A DNA stretch of 64,000 bases from an uncultured Aquimarina sp. (lineage in GTDB: Bacteria > Bacteroidota > Bacteroidia > Flavobacteriales > Flavobacteriaceae). Where the stretch lies: the NCBI GenBank assembly GCA_947501475.1, contig CANMWA010000014.1:62001-126000 (forward strand). The letters are read 5' to 3'. The translations under genes were made by a program, and so were the position numbers. Under the pieces are notes generated by a model. That model saw only the letters and a program-made list of their open reading frames with translations. It did not search any database and had not been told where the DNA came from. Shown here in pieces: positions 9,757-18,430 of the stretch (positions are counted from its first letter, which is position 1; every line of letters starts with the position of its first letter).

Positions 9757-10452
9757 TTAATTATTGATACTCCATTCGATAGCTGTATACGCATGAATTT
9801 TTCCTGTGTCAAATGTTGGAATAGTTATATCTAATTCTGAAATTAGAATAGGTAATTCTGTACACCCTAAAATAACACCTTGCGCGCCTTGTTTTTGTAG
9901 TTCTTTTATAATCCCAATAATTTTTTGTTTTGAAGCGTTTGTAAATTGGCCTTTCACTAATTCGTTATAAATTATATCGTGTACAACTTGTCTATCATTT
10001 GTATCAGGAATTAAAATTTCAAGACCAAAATCATTGATCAATGTTTTGGTATAAAAATCTTTTTCCATAGTAAATTTCGTGCCTAATAAGGCTATTTTTT
10101 TTACACCTAATTTTTTGATAGATTCACCAGTAGTTGTAGCAATATGCATAAACGGAATACTCACATTTTCAGAAATATAATGACTCACTACATGTATGGT
10201 GTTTGTACATAGCAAAATAATATCCGCTCCTGCCCTTTCTAACTGTTGAGCTGCTTGTTTCATTAGTTCTCCTATAGCTTTCCAATCGCCTTTAAAAGTC
10301 AATCGTTCTATGTCTGCAAAATCGACTGACACCATAATACATTTTGCAGAATGCGAATCTCCTAGTATGTCTTTTACTTTGGTATTTAAAAACTCATAAT
10401 ACAGTTTTGAGGATTCCCAACTCATTCCTCCTATCAATCCTATTGTTTTCAT
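9757..10452 (-). CDS. Aspartate/glutamate racemase family protein
   Basis: 231 residues, the normal length of the YgeA-like cofactor-independent amino-acid racemases. The N-terminus MKTIGLIGGMSWESS is the family signature. The two catalytic cysteines are present: C82 in LLCTNTIH and C197 in LGCTELP. These enzymes invert Asp or Glu by two-base proton transfer in the cytoplasm. The gene is divergent from the LysR regulator at 10596, a usual arrangement for a LysR-controlled target, with a T-N11-A-type box between them. Substrate preference cannot be read from sequence alone. Confidence 0.92.
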   Translation of the reverse strand: MKTIGLIGGMSWESSKLYYEFLNTKVKDILGDSHSAKCIMVSVDFADIERLTFKGDWKAIGELMKQAAQQLERAGADIILLCTNTIHVVSHYISENVSIPFMHIATTTGESIKKLGVKKIALLGTKFTMEKDFYTKTLINDFGLEILIPDTNDRQVVHDIIYNELVKGQFTNASKQKIIGIIKELQKQGAQGVILGCTELPILISELDITIPTFDTGKIHAYTAIEWSINN

Positions 10453-10544
10453 ATTTTGTTTGTTACCTATATTTTATTTTAACAAAACTATGCATGACTA
10501 TTCTTACTTGCTAGAAACTTAATTGAGAGGTTTTGACTGCATCA

Positions 10545-10559
10545 TTGAAAAATTCTCAA
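10545..10559. promoter_or_regulatory. Candidate LysR-type operator between racemase and regulator
   Basis: TTGAAAAATTCTCAA has dyad outer arms TTGA/TCAA around a 7-bp centre and fits the T-N11-A rule for LysR boxes. A second TTGAGAG lies at 10523. It lies in the 143-bp divergent intergenic region. Confidence 0.5.
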
Positions 10560-10582
10560 CTACAACTTATAACCAAGTAGTA

Positions 10583-10590
10583 TATCTTTG
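10583..10590 (+). promoter_or_regulatory. Bacteroidota -7 box of the LysR gene
   Basis: TATCTTTG matches the TAnnTTTG consensus exactly. It ends 5 nt before the ATG at 10596, which implies a leaderless or nearly leaderless mRNA. Confidence 0.5.
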
Positions 10591-10595
10591 CATTT

Positions 10596-11486
10596 ATGGA
10601 GCTCAAATATTTCAGATTAATAAAAACTATTGCAGAAGAAGGCAGTATCGCTAATGCTACTGAGCGTCTCTTTTTAACACAGTCAGCTTTAAGTCATCAA
10701 TTGCGTGAGCTAGAAGAGCGATTAGGTTTTAAAGTTTTCCATAGAACAAGAAATAAATGGGAATTGACCCAAGAAGGTTCCGAACTATATAAACTAGCGA
10801 ATAAACTATTCAATTCTATTGATGAAGGTTTTAGTAACATAAAACATATTAAAGAAGGCTCAAAAGGTGCTATTAAATTGAGTGCTGAATGTCAATCATT
10901 TTTTCATTCTATCCCGTCGTTTATCCAAAAAATGGGAATTCTATATCCTGAAATTGATATCGATGTAACTCTTGGTGCAACACATCAAACCATATCACAA
11001 GTATTATCTGAAGATATAGACATTGCTATTGTAACATCAAAACCTGCTTCTGAAGAATTGGAAAGCATAAAAGTTTTTGAAGATGAGATTTTTGCTGTTA
11101 TACATAAAGAAAACCCACTCAATAGTTTAGACTATTTAGAAGCAAGTCATTTTTTACATACGCACTTATTGATAAACTCTTTTCCTTTGGATGGTGTATC
11201 AGTTTATGAACACTTTTTAAAACCGAATAAAATTACTCCTATTAAAATATCGGCTATTCCGTTTACCGAAATTACATTATCGATGATTGAAGCAAATATG
11301 GGTGTTATGTGTGCTCCAAAATGGCAATTAGCTCCTTTTAAATTGTCAAAAGAGTTAATGTTTAAACGTATTGGTAAAAATGGTTTAAAACGAACACATT
11401 ACTTAGTTGTAAAAAAGGAACATCGTAATAAAAAACATATACACGATTTCATCTCTAGCTTTGAAGAAGATTTTTTAGAAGTATAG
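10596..11486 (+). CDS. LysR family transcriptional regulator
   Basis: 296 residues, standard LysR length. The winged helix-turn-helix occupies residues 1-60 (AEEGSIANATERLFLTQSALSHQLRELEER), followed by a linker helix and a periplasmic-binding-like effector domain (~90-290). The HTH wording LSHQLRELEERLGFKVFHR is close to MetR. It is divergent from the Asp/Glu racemase and LamG genes and probably regulates them together with itself. The effector is not identifiable. No further gene follows before the converging GNAT gene at 11600. Confidence 0.92.
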   Translation: MELKYFRLIKTIAEEGSIANATERLFLTQSALSHQLRELEERLGFKVFHRTRNKWELTQEGSELYKLANKLFNSIDEGFSNIKHIKEGSKGAIKLSAECQSFFHSIPSFIQKMGILYPEIDIDVTLGATHQTISQVLSEDIDIAIVTSKPASEELESIKVFEDEIFAVIHKENPLNSLDYLEASHFLHTHLLINSFPLDGVSVYEHFLKPNKITPIKISAIPFTEITLSMIEANMGVMCAPKWQLAPFKLSKELMFKRIGKNGLKRTHYLVVKKEHRNKKHIHDFISSFEEDFLEV

Positions 11487-11599
11487 TCCATTCACATACA
11501 TTTTGCCCTACGCTCCTATCTCTTAGTCCAAACTTCGATAAACTCAGTGTGACTGTTCAGGGTAATACATAAGACAAGTACATTTTTTAAAGAAAAAAA

Positions 11600-12373
11600 T
11601 TAAATTTCTTTTGATTCTTCAATATTGAGTTCTTTTTTTAAAATGTTTCTAAATCGTGTATGACTTATATAATGGTCTTCTAGCAATTTACCATCCCGTA
11701 AAAGATTAAAAACACCAAACCCTGAAGGTGCCATTTTTGCTTCTTTTACCGTGTTAATTTTTGTTACTTTTAAATCTATATCGTGATCCATCGCAACGTT
11801 TAGTATTGCTGCTACCGACTTCTCATTCCAAGGACATTGGTCTGCATAGCTTAAGTGCCAGCCCTTATACTTTTTTTGCTGACTATGCCAATCAAGTAAT
11901 CTAGGCTTTTTTGCATTGTTATTCCATGTCTTAGCCAGTAATTCAAATCGGTCTTTTGTTTCAATTTGTTTGAAGCCATTGTTTTCAAATACCGTTTTAT
12001 TCGCTAGCCAACCACCGCTACTTGTCATTACACATAGACCATCCATACCTTTAGTTTTTGCTTCCTTTTCAGCATCCTCAATTAGCACAGAGCCATAACC
12101 TCTACTCCTATCCTTTTTAGAATAAACGTACGTGCAATGAATAAACATATAATTGTCGGCATCTATTGGTCGCCAGGCATTTTTGGTTGGTACATATTCA
12201 ATAAACCCAATCATCTTATCTTCATCGTTTTTTAGGATTTTTATCTTTAAGCCCTCCTTGTGGCGCTTTTCAAACCAGTTGCGTTTATCTTTAAATCCCT
12301 CTCTTTTTGTGTCCTTTATGCAGAAAAAAGTTTCTTTTACAGCATTTTCAGGTGTTACTTCTACTATTTTCAT
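11600..12373 (-). CDS. GNAT acetyltransferase with C-terminal YoaP-like domain
   Basis: 257 residues. The N-terminal half (~1-155) is a GNAT fold with the acetyl-CoA loop in DRSRGYGSVLIEDA (R/Q-x-x-G-x-G/A) and a following VMTSSGGWLANKTVFENNGF strand-helix. The C-terminal half, with KKYKGWHLSYADQCPWNEKSV and KINTVKEAKMAPSGFGVF, resembles the YoaP domain found after GNAT domains in other Bacteroidota and Firmicutes. DQCPW carries a single Cys. It lies 10 nt after the NTF2-like gene, so it is part of a minus-strand run from 13905. The acceptor substrate is unknown. Confidence 0.85.
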   Translation of the reverse strand: MKIVEVTPENAVKETFFCIKDTKREGFKDKRNWFEKRHKEGLKIKILKNDEDKMIGFIEYVPTKNAWRPIDADNYMFIHCTYVYSKKDRSRGYGSVLIEDAEKEAKTKGMDGLCVMTSSGGWLANKTVFENNGFKQIETKDRFELLAKTWNNNAKKPRLLDWHSQQKKYKGWHLSYADQCPWNEKSVAAILNVAMDHDIDLKVTKINTVKEAKMAPSGFGVFNLLRDGKLLEDHYISHTRFRNILKKELNIEESKEI

Positions 12374-12383
12374 AATGTTTGTA

Positions 12384-12773
12384 TTAGGATTCCAAAAAAG
12401 CGGCAGTATGTATCACGGGAATATCCCAAGCTTCCTTGATCTTACCATCAATAATACACCATACAACAACAGCGTCAATCTCCATTGGTTTGCCTTCTAG
12501 TAACATAGTATCTTTAACATGCGTAACAATTAATTCATCTCCCAAAGGGGTTATTGATAACGGATTTACCTTAAAGGAACCACTAGTGCGACTGGCCAAT
12601 ATTTTGAAAAAGTTCATCAAACCAGAGAGACCTACATAGTCTCCTTCTATGTCGGGCAATTCAGGATTATAATAATGCCAAACAAAATCCTCTGCTATCA
12701 CTTCGCCGCTTGCCGCCAAGTTGGTAAGGTCAAGTCCCTTTAAAATCTCAATATTTGGATGTTCTTTGTTCAT
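12384..12773 (-). CDS. SnoaL/NTF2-like protein
   Basis: 129 residues from the ATG at 12773, 4 nt after the upstream stop. A longer start at 12791 would overlap that gene by 14 nt. The sequence shows the SnoaL-like pattern: an N-terminal helix, FVWHYYNPELPDIEGDYVGLSGLMNFFKIL, then strands KVNPLSITPLGDELIVTHVKD and AVVWCIIDGKIKEAWDIP. Such cone-shaped folds serve as small polyketide cyclases, isomerases or carrier-like proteins. No catalytic assignment is possible. It lies between the bactofilin-like and GNAT genes. Confidence 0.8.
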   Translation of the reverse strand: MNKEHPNIEILKGLDLTNLAASGEVIAEDFVWHYYNPELPDIEGDYVGLSGLMNFFKILASRTSGSFKVNPLSITPLGDELIVTHVKDTMLLEGKPMEIDAVVVWCIIDGKIKEAWDIPVIHTAAFLES

Positions 12774-12777
12774 GATA

Positions 12778-13905
12778 TTAATTTTTGACAAGTTGTTTTT
12801 TAGAGTGAAACAGCTTTAAGGTCAGTGCTCCATAAGTAATGGATAGAATGACCACAGAAAATAATATACCAGCAAAAGGAATGATTGTGAGTAAGCGCAA
12901 TATGATAGCACATAATAATGCAAGGAATGTAATACTCCAAAAGCCCCAATCCTTTTCTTTTTTATTCTTCAAATAATAAGCTACTAATAAAGCAGCGATT
13001 AAATGACCGAAAAGAAGACTAAATATAAATATGACCGTTGCGAAGAGTCCCAAGGGGATACCAATAATCATTAGCAAAGCAACGATTATTAATAATGGAA
13101 TACCAATTAGATAAATCAACCCGAAGCCAAAGCTCTTTAATACGTTTTTTTCTAGTCCTTCAACTGCACTTGAGAATGCTTTTCTAAAAAGAGCGTGTAA
13201 AACTAGAATAACTAAAAAAGCAGACAATACATAGAACACCCATAATTTTAATGAATTAGTTCCAAAAGTGGTCAAAGAAATTTGTGAATTTTCTTCACCA
13301 AGATCTTCATTGAATTGGGCTTTAGCATTTACCAGCGAATTTTTGAAATCTATTTCTCCATCACTATACCAATATTCAACATCTTTATAGAATTTAGCAT
13401 TTGGCCCAATGGTAATATCTTCCCCCACTACTTTTGAGGCTCCCCGAATAGTTCCATTAATTGACACATCTCCTCCGCGCACATCTAGTTTCTCTATAAC
13501 TTCGCCATTGACTGTAACATCTCCAGCAAAACAGACAAGCTTACCGTTTATGCGAGCATTTTCTGTAATGACGACTTCACCACCAAAAATGACTAAATCG
13601 TCTCCAATTTCTGAATCAATTATTATTTTTCCGCCCGCAACACGAACATCATCGGCTACATGACCTTCGATTGACAAATCTCCTCCAGCCCCAGTAAAGT
13701 CTCCGTGAATACTATCTTTAACAATCAGATTTCCTCCTGCAATAACGAGGTCACCTTTTACTGCAGCGTTTACTGTGATCTTTTCACCGGCGATATACAT
13801 ATCGTCAGGTTGTACTTTATCGATTAAGATCTCTTTTCTTTCCTCAGACTGACCAAAAGATAGTACAGAAAAAAGGAAAAGAATTAAAATTGTAAAGTTT
13901 TTCAT
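12778..13905 (-). CDS. Bactofilin-like beta-repeat membrane protein
   Basis: 375 residues. A signal peptide (1-19) is followed by about seven short repeats (~residues 35-165) of the form GDLVIAGG / GDFTGAGG / DDVRVAGG / DDLVIFGG, predicting a right-handed beta-solenoid like bactofilin or polymer-forming domains. An acidic linker leads to four or five membrane helices (~215-365) rich in I, L and G. The combination of an exported solenoid with a C-terminal membrane bundle is common in Bacteroidota as an uncharacterised envelope protein. It starts the minus-strand run to 11600. Confidence 0.75.
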   Translation of the reverse strand: MKNFTILILFLFSVLSFGQSEERKEILIDKVQPDDMYIAGEKITVNAAVKGDLVIAGGNLIVKDSIHGDFTGAGGDLSIEGHVADDVRVAGGKIIIDSEIGDDLVIFGGEVVITENARINGKLVCFAGDVTVNGEVIEKLDVRGGDVSINGTIRGASKVVGEDITIGPNAKFYKDVEYWYSDGEIDFKNSLVNAKAQFNEDLGEENSQISLTTFGTNSLKLWVFYVLSAFLVILVLHALFRKAFSSAVEGLEKNVLKSFGFGLIYLIGIPLLIIVALLMIIGIPLGLFATVIFIFSLLFGHLIAALLVAYYLKNKKEKDWGFWSITFLALLCAIILRLLTIIPFAGILFSVVILSITYGALTLKLFHSKKQLVKN

Positions 13906-13984
13906 TAGTGCAAAGTTTTCAATTAAGCACTAAATCTACTTGTTATCAGCGTTTTAAAAAATGATATTAGTCATTACATACATA

Positions 13985-15685
13985 TTAATTCGACAAATTT
14001 TCGGATAAGATTGTTTTCTTCTGGAACCAAATATCAGCAACTCCAGACGTAGACAGTTGAAATCCTGTGATAGTACCATTTGTATCCCTTTTAAATGCTA
14101 TGGCCGCAAAATGCCTTTGGTCTCCTGTAAACACATCGGGGATTCTTGGATCTAATTGAACAGGCTCTAATCTAGGGTGAGTGAGTACTAGCTTTTCTTG
14201 ATCCATAACTAAGGAATATGTGGCATCTAAGTCAACGGCATAATAATCACCAGTAAACACACCTAGGTTCTTAGTCCAGAATGCATTACTATCATATGCA
14301 ACCGATTGGAAAATGTCCTCTCCGACTGTTATGGACATCTTCTTAGGTACAGAGTTAGTATCAAAGTTTACTCCTACCTCTCCTCTAGTAATCATTTTAA
14401 AAGAATTTTTAGTTAAAGGGACAAGAGGGCTTTCATTACCTGGGCCTCTAAAATATCTTAGGGTATCATTAGTAATATGAATTTTTCTAGTGGTATGGTT
14501 AGTGACGTCCCAATAGCTCCCTTCAAATGTTGAAAGTTGCTTTTTTGACAATTGTATAGCCCCAATTCGCTCAGATTTGTCTGATAAGATAGGGTTCAAT
14601 ACATCCTCAAGATATAATTCACTGGCTGCAGTAGCTGCATATCCATTATAGGCGCCATCATTTCCCATAACAACAATGGCAAGGTCATAGTCGGGATAGC
14701 GTATTAATTTACTGGCATATCCGCCTGCAACTTCAATATGGTATAGTTTTTCGGCTCCTCTAAAATCCCAAAACCGATGACCTCCGGTATACAATGCCAT
14801 ATTTGTTTTATTTACTTTTTTTCCGCTAATAGTAGAAAGTCCATCGAATTTCTCGACCGTTTGTTTAGTGCCTATTTTAGGATCTCTAAGTTCTTTTGCC
14901 CAAAGACACATATCACCCACGGTAGTATATAGATCAGATACAATTGTATGTTTGCGGTTAATAGTCGAACTAATGAAATTATTGTTTTGAGCAAAATACC
15001 CTTGAGCCTTATTAGCAATTACAGCACCTTGGGTATCAAATACAGAGTTTGTCATTCCTAAAGGTTCAAAAATTTCTTTGGTAATAAAATCTGCATAAGA
15101 CATTTTACTAATTTTGGAGATAAGATCCTCGAGTATCATAAAGCTAGCATCTGAAGGACGTTGTACAGTTTCATTACTGGGCAAGGATTTTGCCTGGTTT
15201 AACAACATAGCATAGGCTTGTTTTTTGGTAAAAACATCTTCTGCTTTCCACCCAGCAAGAGCCTTAGAAACTTCATTATTGTTCAATCCACTCGTATGAT
15301 GTATCAATTGCTGGATACTTATAGAATGGGTAAAGGGCATCAGATTGGTCATATATTTCCGAATATCGTCTTGAAGGGAAAGCTGACCGCGTTGCTCCAA
15401 CAGTAAAAGCGCATAAACGGTAAACTCCTTTGCAAGGTCCCCGATGTGAAATCTGGTTTCTGGACTTATCGGAATCTTGTGTTCCAAATTGGCAAGACCG
15501 TAACCTTTGGTATATATGATTTCACCATCACTAAGTATTCCAACGGCTATCCCTGCCATATTTGAGGTATCCCATTTGGAAAAAACGGAGTCTATCTGTG
15601 CCGATGTAATCTGCCTTTTTTTGATCTCTTGTGAAAAACAGGCTATGTATGTGAAGAATATAAAAGTTGTGAGTAAATTTTTCAT
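13985..15685 (-). CDS. Serine-hydrolase (class C beta-lactamase fold) homologue lacking the catalytic Ser
   Basis: 566 residues with a signal peptide. The fold is that of penicillin-binding/class C hydrolases: LEHKIPISPETRFHIG, LIHHTSGL, ISKMSYADFITKEIFEPLGM, and LIRYPDYDLAIVVMGN. The SxxK motif is replaced: where relatives read IGSVSK this protein reads IGDLAK, so position 83 is Asp while K86 is kept. The YxN motif region reads RPSDASF, losing the Tyr as well. I therefore infer a pseudo-enzyme, perhaps a binding or regulatory protein. The C-terminal ~170 residues form an extra beta domain usual in this group. It starts 22 nt after the DJ-1 lipoprotein gene. Confidence 0.85.
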   Translation of the reverse strand: MKNLLTTFIFFTYIACFSQEIKKRQITSAQIDSVFSKWDTSNMAGIAVGILSDGEIIYTKGYGLANLEHKIPISPETRFHIGDLAKEFTVYALLLLEQRGQLSLQDDIRKYMTNLMPFTHSISIQQLIHHTSGLNNNEVSKALAGWKAEDVFTKKQAYAMLLNQAKSLPSNETVQRPSDASFMILEDLISKISKMSYADFITKEIFEPLGMTNSVFDTQGAVIANKAQGYFAQNNNFISSTINRKHTIVSDLYTTVGDMCLWAKELRDPKIGTKQTVEKFDGLSTISGKKVNKTNMALYTGGHRFWDFRGAEKLYHIEVAGGYASKLIRYPDYDLAIVVMGNDGAYNGYAATAASELYLEDVLNPILSDKSERIGAIQLSKKQLSTFEGSYWDVTNHTTRKIHITNDTLRYFRGPGNESPLVPLTKNSFKMITRGEVGVNFDTNSVPKKMSITVGEDIFQSVAYDSNAFWTKNLGVFTGDYYAVDLDATYSLVMDQEKLVLTHPRLEPVQLDPRIPDVFTGDQRHFAAIAFKRDTNGTITGFQLSTSGVADIWFQKKTILSENLSN

Positions 15686-15707
15686 GTTCTTTTAGTTTAT
15701 TAATGAT

Positions 15708-16493
15708 TTATAATCGTTGCAATGTTTCTATTACTTTTTTTGCTACCGAGGCTGCTGCAGATGGATCTTGCCCAGTGATTAATCTTCCGTCTGCAATCAT
15801 AAAATCGTCCCATCCTTCTGATGAAAATTGAAAATCACCTCCTCTTTCAATAATTTTTTGTTGAATTGAAAACGGAAAAGTCTTGTAGTAATCTGCTTCC
15901 ATATTTTCAAAAGCATCAGGAAAACCATTCACTTTTTTCCCAGCGACTAAGTAGTTACCATCTTTGGTTTGTAAATTAACAATACCCGCAGAACCATGAC
16001 ATATACTTGAAATAACACCTCCCTGATCTTCATACACCTGCATTGCGATATGCTGTATTTCCTTGTTTTCGGCTACACCAAACATAGCTGCTCCACCTCC
16101 ACCATAATAAACCGCCTTATAATCAAATGCTTTTATTTCATTTGGTTTTTGGGTATGCTCCAAATCATCCATAAAATCATTATCATAGATGTACTTCTTT
16201 TGCAAAGAATCTGAAGTGTTAATATATCCAATTGGTATGGATCCTCCTTCGGGGCTTACAAAGTCTATATCATAACCAGATTTTTTAAACAGATCATAGG
16301 CATGCACTATTTCTGAAAAATGATTGGAAGTATTTCGTTCTGAATCTCCATAAAAATGTGCATTAGAAACAATAAACAGAATCCGTTCAGAAGTTTGGTC
16401 GTTGTTAATCGCATTGTTTGATGTCTTCGTATTTTGTGTGCATGCCAAAAAAAACGCAACAAATACGAAAAATAAATAGATAGTCTTTTTCAT
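15708..16493 (-). CDS. DJ-1/PfpI family lipoprotein
   Basis: 261 residues from the ATG at 16493, which gives a lipoprotein signal with lipobox FLAC (Cys18). A start at 16517 would add eight polar residues before it. The body is a DJ-1/PfpI (type 1 glutamine-amidotransferase-like) domain with the nucleophile elbow ISSICHGSAG (Cys165) and the YYGGGGAAMFG turn. Members include chaperone-like glyoxalases and proteases; being anchored outside the cytoplasm is unusual for them. It lies between NTF2-like and pseudo-hydrolase genes, downstream of a 7TM-AraC regulator. A second DJ-1/AraC pair is at 39442-41626. Confidence 0.87.
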   Translation of the reverse strand: MKKTIYLFFVFVAFFLACTQNTKTSNNAINNDQTSERILFIVSNAHFYGDSERNTSNHFSEIVHAYDLFKKSGYDIDFVSPEGGSIPIGYINTSDSLQKKYIYDNDFMDDLEHTQKPNEIKAFDYKAVYYGGGGAAMFGVAENKEIQHIAMQVYEDQGGVISSICHGSAGIVNLQTKDGNYLVAGKKVNGFPDAFENMEADYYKTFPFSIQQKIIERGGDFQFSSEGWDDFMIADGRLITGQDPSAAASVAKKVIETLQRL

Positions 16494-16522
16494 TGTTTTT
16501 GTTTTAGTATTATACATGGGGT

Positions 16523-16930
16523 CTATTTTGTCTTTTTGGTAAACATTTTATGTATAATGGTCCACTTTTCTTTAGTTTTTAACAACATAAAATAATCGAT
16601 ATAAGGTGTATTGCCTGGAGACTTTATTTCTACTTTGGCAACAGCTGCGTTATTGGTATAATCTATAGAAAGAATCTTACCTTGCTCTCCTGTCGGTTTC
16701 CCTTCTTTCGTGTCTGCTATATAGGCTTTTCCAGACCAAATGCTGATCTGATTATTCTTCACATAATATAAATTCAGGTCCGGGTGAAAAGCTTCTTCCA
16801 ATAATTTAGGTTGACCTCCTGTAGAGCCATCGATATACTTCGTTAGTGTTTCTCGAATACTTTCTTCTTCTGTTTGTGCAAACAAGCATTGAGTTAGTAA
16901 TACGCAAGTAATTAAAAATAGTTTTTTCAT
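16523..16930 (-). CDS. Exported lumazine-binding/NTF2-like protein
   Basis: 135 residues with a signal peptide cleaved after CLFA. The remainder is an NTF2-like cone fold of the putative lumazine-binding type: SIRETLTKYIDGSTGGQPKL, FHPDLNLYYVKN, and the C-terminal strand pair YIDYFMLLKTKEKWTIIHKM. A periplasmic location is inferred from the signal. The stop lies 29 nt before the DJ-1 start, so both are probably one transcript. Ligand unknown. Confidence 0.82.
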   Translation of the reverse strand: MKKLFLITCVLLTQCLFAQTEEESIRETLTKYIDGSTGGQPKLLEEAFHPDLNLYYVKNNQISIWSGKAYIADTKEGKPTGEQGKILSIDYTNNAAVAKVEIKSPGNTPYIDYFMLLKTKEKWTIIHKMFTKKTK

Positions 16931-17054
16931 TGTTTTAATTTTTGGATCAAAGATTTTAGTATCAAATCTTTACCAAGCTATTATAAATGAATAAACTAAT
17001 GAAACAAGTGAAGTGAAAAGAACTACAGATTTATAATTCTGGAGAAAAAAATGC

Positions 17055-18116
17055 CTATTCTAATGACTTTTTGAATTGAGCAGGAGTCATTCCTTTATGT
17101 TTTTTAAAAGCAGCATAAAAAGAAGTATTTGATTTAAAACCACATTCGTTTCCGATACCTTCTATAGTTAAAACCTTGTTTGATTGCAACATTTCTATAG
17201 CGGACTCTACCCGATACTTGTTCACAAAATCTGAAAAACTTTGACCCATAGTATCATTAAGATATTGAGACAATATATGTTTTTTAGTCTGAAGTTGTTT
17301 AGCCACATCCAAAAGTTTCAGATCCGAATTGAGGTGTATTTTTTCTTCTTTAAAAAGAACGGGCAATTTATCGGCAATTAATATTGCCTCAGCATCGTTT
17401 ATCGCTTTGTTTTGATATTTAATAGGAGGTGAAAGAAAAGATAAACTATGCTGTCGTCGCCTAAAGAACCAGATCATTAGGCTAATGTATAGCGTAAATG
17501 AAAATGAAAGTGCCCCCACTATATATGATGTATAGTTAACGGTATTATAAGCTAACCAAATAAGAAAACAGCCCACAACAATATTAATAATCCAGTAATC
17601 CAGATTACTTGGTTTTTCTGAAATAGAAAATAATTTTGAAAAAGAAAATCTAACCTGATAAATCGCTGCAATAAGATATAGGGTCCATTGAAAAAGCAGT
17701 AGATATCCAAAAGTTGCATCAGCTCCACGTTGCCATAAATGCCAATATTCATTATAGGGATAAAGAATTCCTGTAATAATCATAAAAATGATAATAGGTA
17801 CAATATGAAGTAGCCAATTCCATGTACCAATGTTTTCTGGTTTTGTTGCTATTCTAGTATATAGATATAAGAAAGGACCAATAAGAAAACAAGCGGTTAA
17901 TCCTATTTGAACAAATAACGAAGAGATCTCTGGATAAAATGTTAGGAAAACCGATTTTGTGACGCGAACACTAATAACAAATAATAATGCGGCTAAAAAA
18001 TAAGTAGCTCTGTTTTTATTTTTTATAATAAAAGCGAAATATACACTCAAGAAAAGACCATTAAAGGCTCCTAAGGCACTAAAAAAGAATAATATTTGGT
18101 CTTCAAAATTCAACAA
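17055..18116 (-). CDS. 7TM-AraC family transcriptional regulator
   Basis: 353 residues. Seven hydrophobic helices fill residues ~1-215 and a double helix-turn-helix AraC domain fills ~255-353 (LLDVAKQLQTKKHILSQYLN and IEGIGNECGFKSNTSFYAAF). The receptor is held in the inner membrane, so DNA binding takes place at the membrane. The start codon is TTG at 18116 (or TTG at 18113); an in-frame TAG sits directly upstream and no ATG is available before the first helix. It is paralogous to the regulator at 39442, which also uses TTG, and both accompany a DJ-1 gene. Confidence 0.88.
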   Translation of the reverse strand: MLNFEDQILFFFSALGAFNGLFLSVYFAFIIKNKNRATYFLAALLFVISVRVTKSVFLTFYPEISSLFVQIGLTACFLIGPFLYLYTRIATKPENIGTWNWLLHIVPIIIFMIITGILYPYNEYWHLWQRGADATFGYLLLFQWTLYLIAAIYQVRFSFSKLFSISEKPSNLDYWIINIVVGCFLIWLAYNTVNYTSYIVGALSFSFTLYISLMIWFFRRRQHSLSFLSPPIKYQNKAINDAEAILIADKLPVLFKEEKIHLNSDLKLLDVAKQLQTKKHILSQYLNDTMGQSFSDFVNKYRVESAIEMLQSNKVLTIEGIGNECGFKSNTSFYAAFKKHKGMTPAQFKKSLE

Positions 18117-18430
18117 CTACTTTTAAAAAATAAAGATATAAAAGTAATTGAATTTTATTAGCAATTTGAGACTTCGCTATATTTTATTAAGTAAAAAACG
18201 CCTAGTTTTAATAATCAAGTTTCGACACATAGCAAAAATACAAAGGGTTTATATAGTATACACGAAGCCTAAAACTCGATATTATATAAAAGGCTGTCTA
18301 AAAAGAATTAAAACATTGTTATTGCTCAATGTTTATAATTTTAAAGCAATCTGTTTATCAGTAACTTAAATTTAATAGATTCTTTCGCTACTCTTAGAAT
18401 GACGTCTTTTTAGACAGCCTTATATTACTA
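18117..18430. other. Non-coding stretch holding a MITE
   Basis: Between the AraC start and the S41 protease stop. Apart from the MITE at 18290-18421 I see only AT-rich sequence. An open frame at 18148-18369 has no family resemblance and runs into the MITE, so I do not call it. Confidence 0.6.
18290..18421. mobile_element. MITE-like element, ~132 bp
   Basis: Perfect 15-bp terminal inverted repeats AGGCTGTCTAAAAAG (18291-18305) and its complement (18406-18420), extended by A/T at each side, enclose ~100 bp with no gene. The interior holds a hairpin CATTG-ttattgct-CAATG. Ends beginning GGCTGTC are common in insertion sequences of Bacteroidota, so this is probably a non-autonomous derivative. 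TATA-like sequence flanks both sides (possible target duplication). Its right end is 10 nt from the S41 stop and may terminate that transcript. Confidence 0.75.

Noticed and set aside
18148..18369. Open frame of 73 residues upstream of the MITE
   Set aside because: No recognisable domain, basic AT-driven composition, and it runs into the left end of the MITE.
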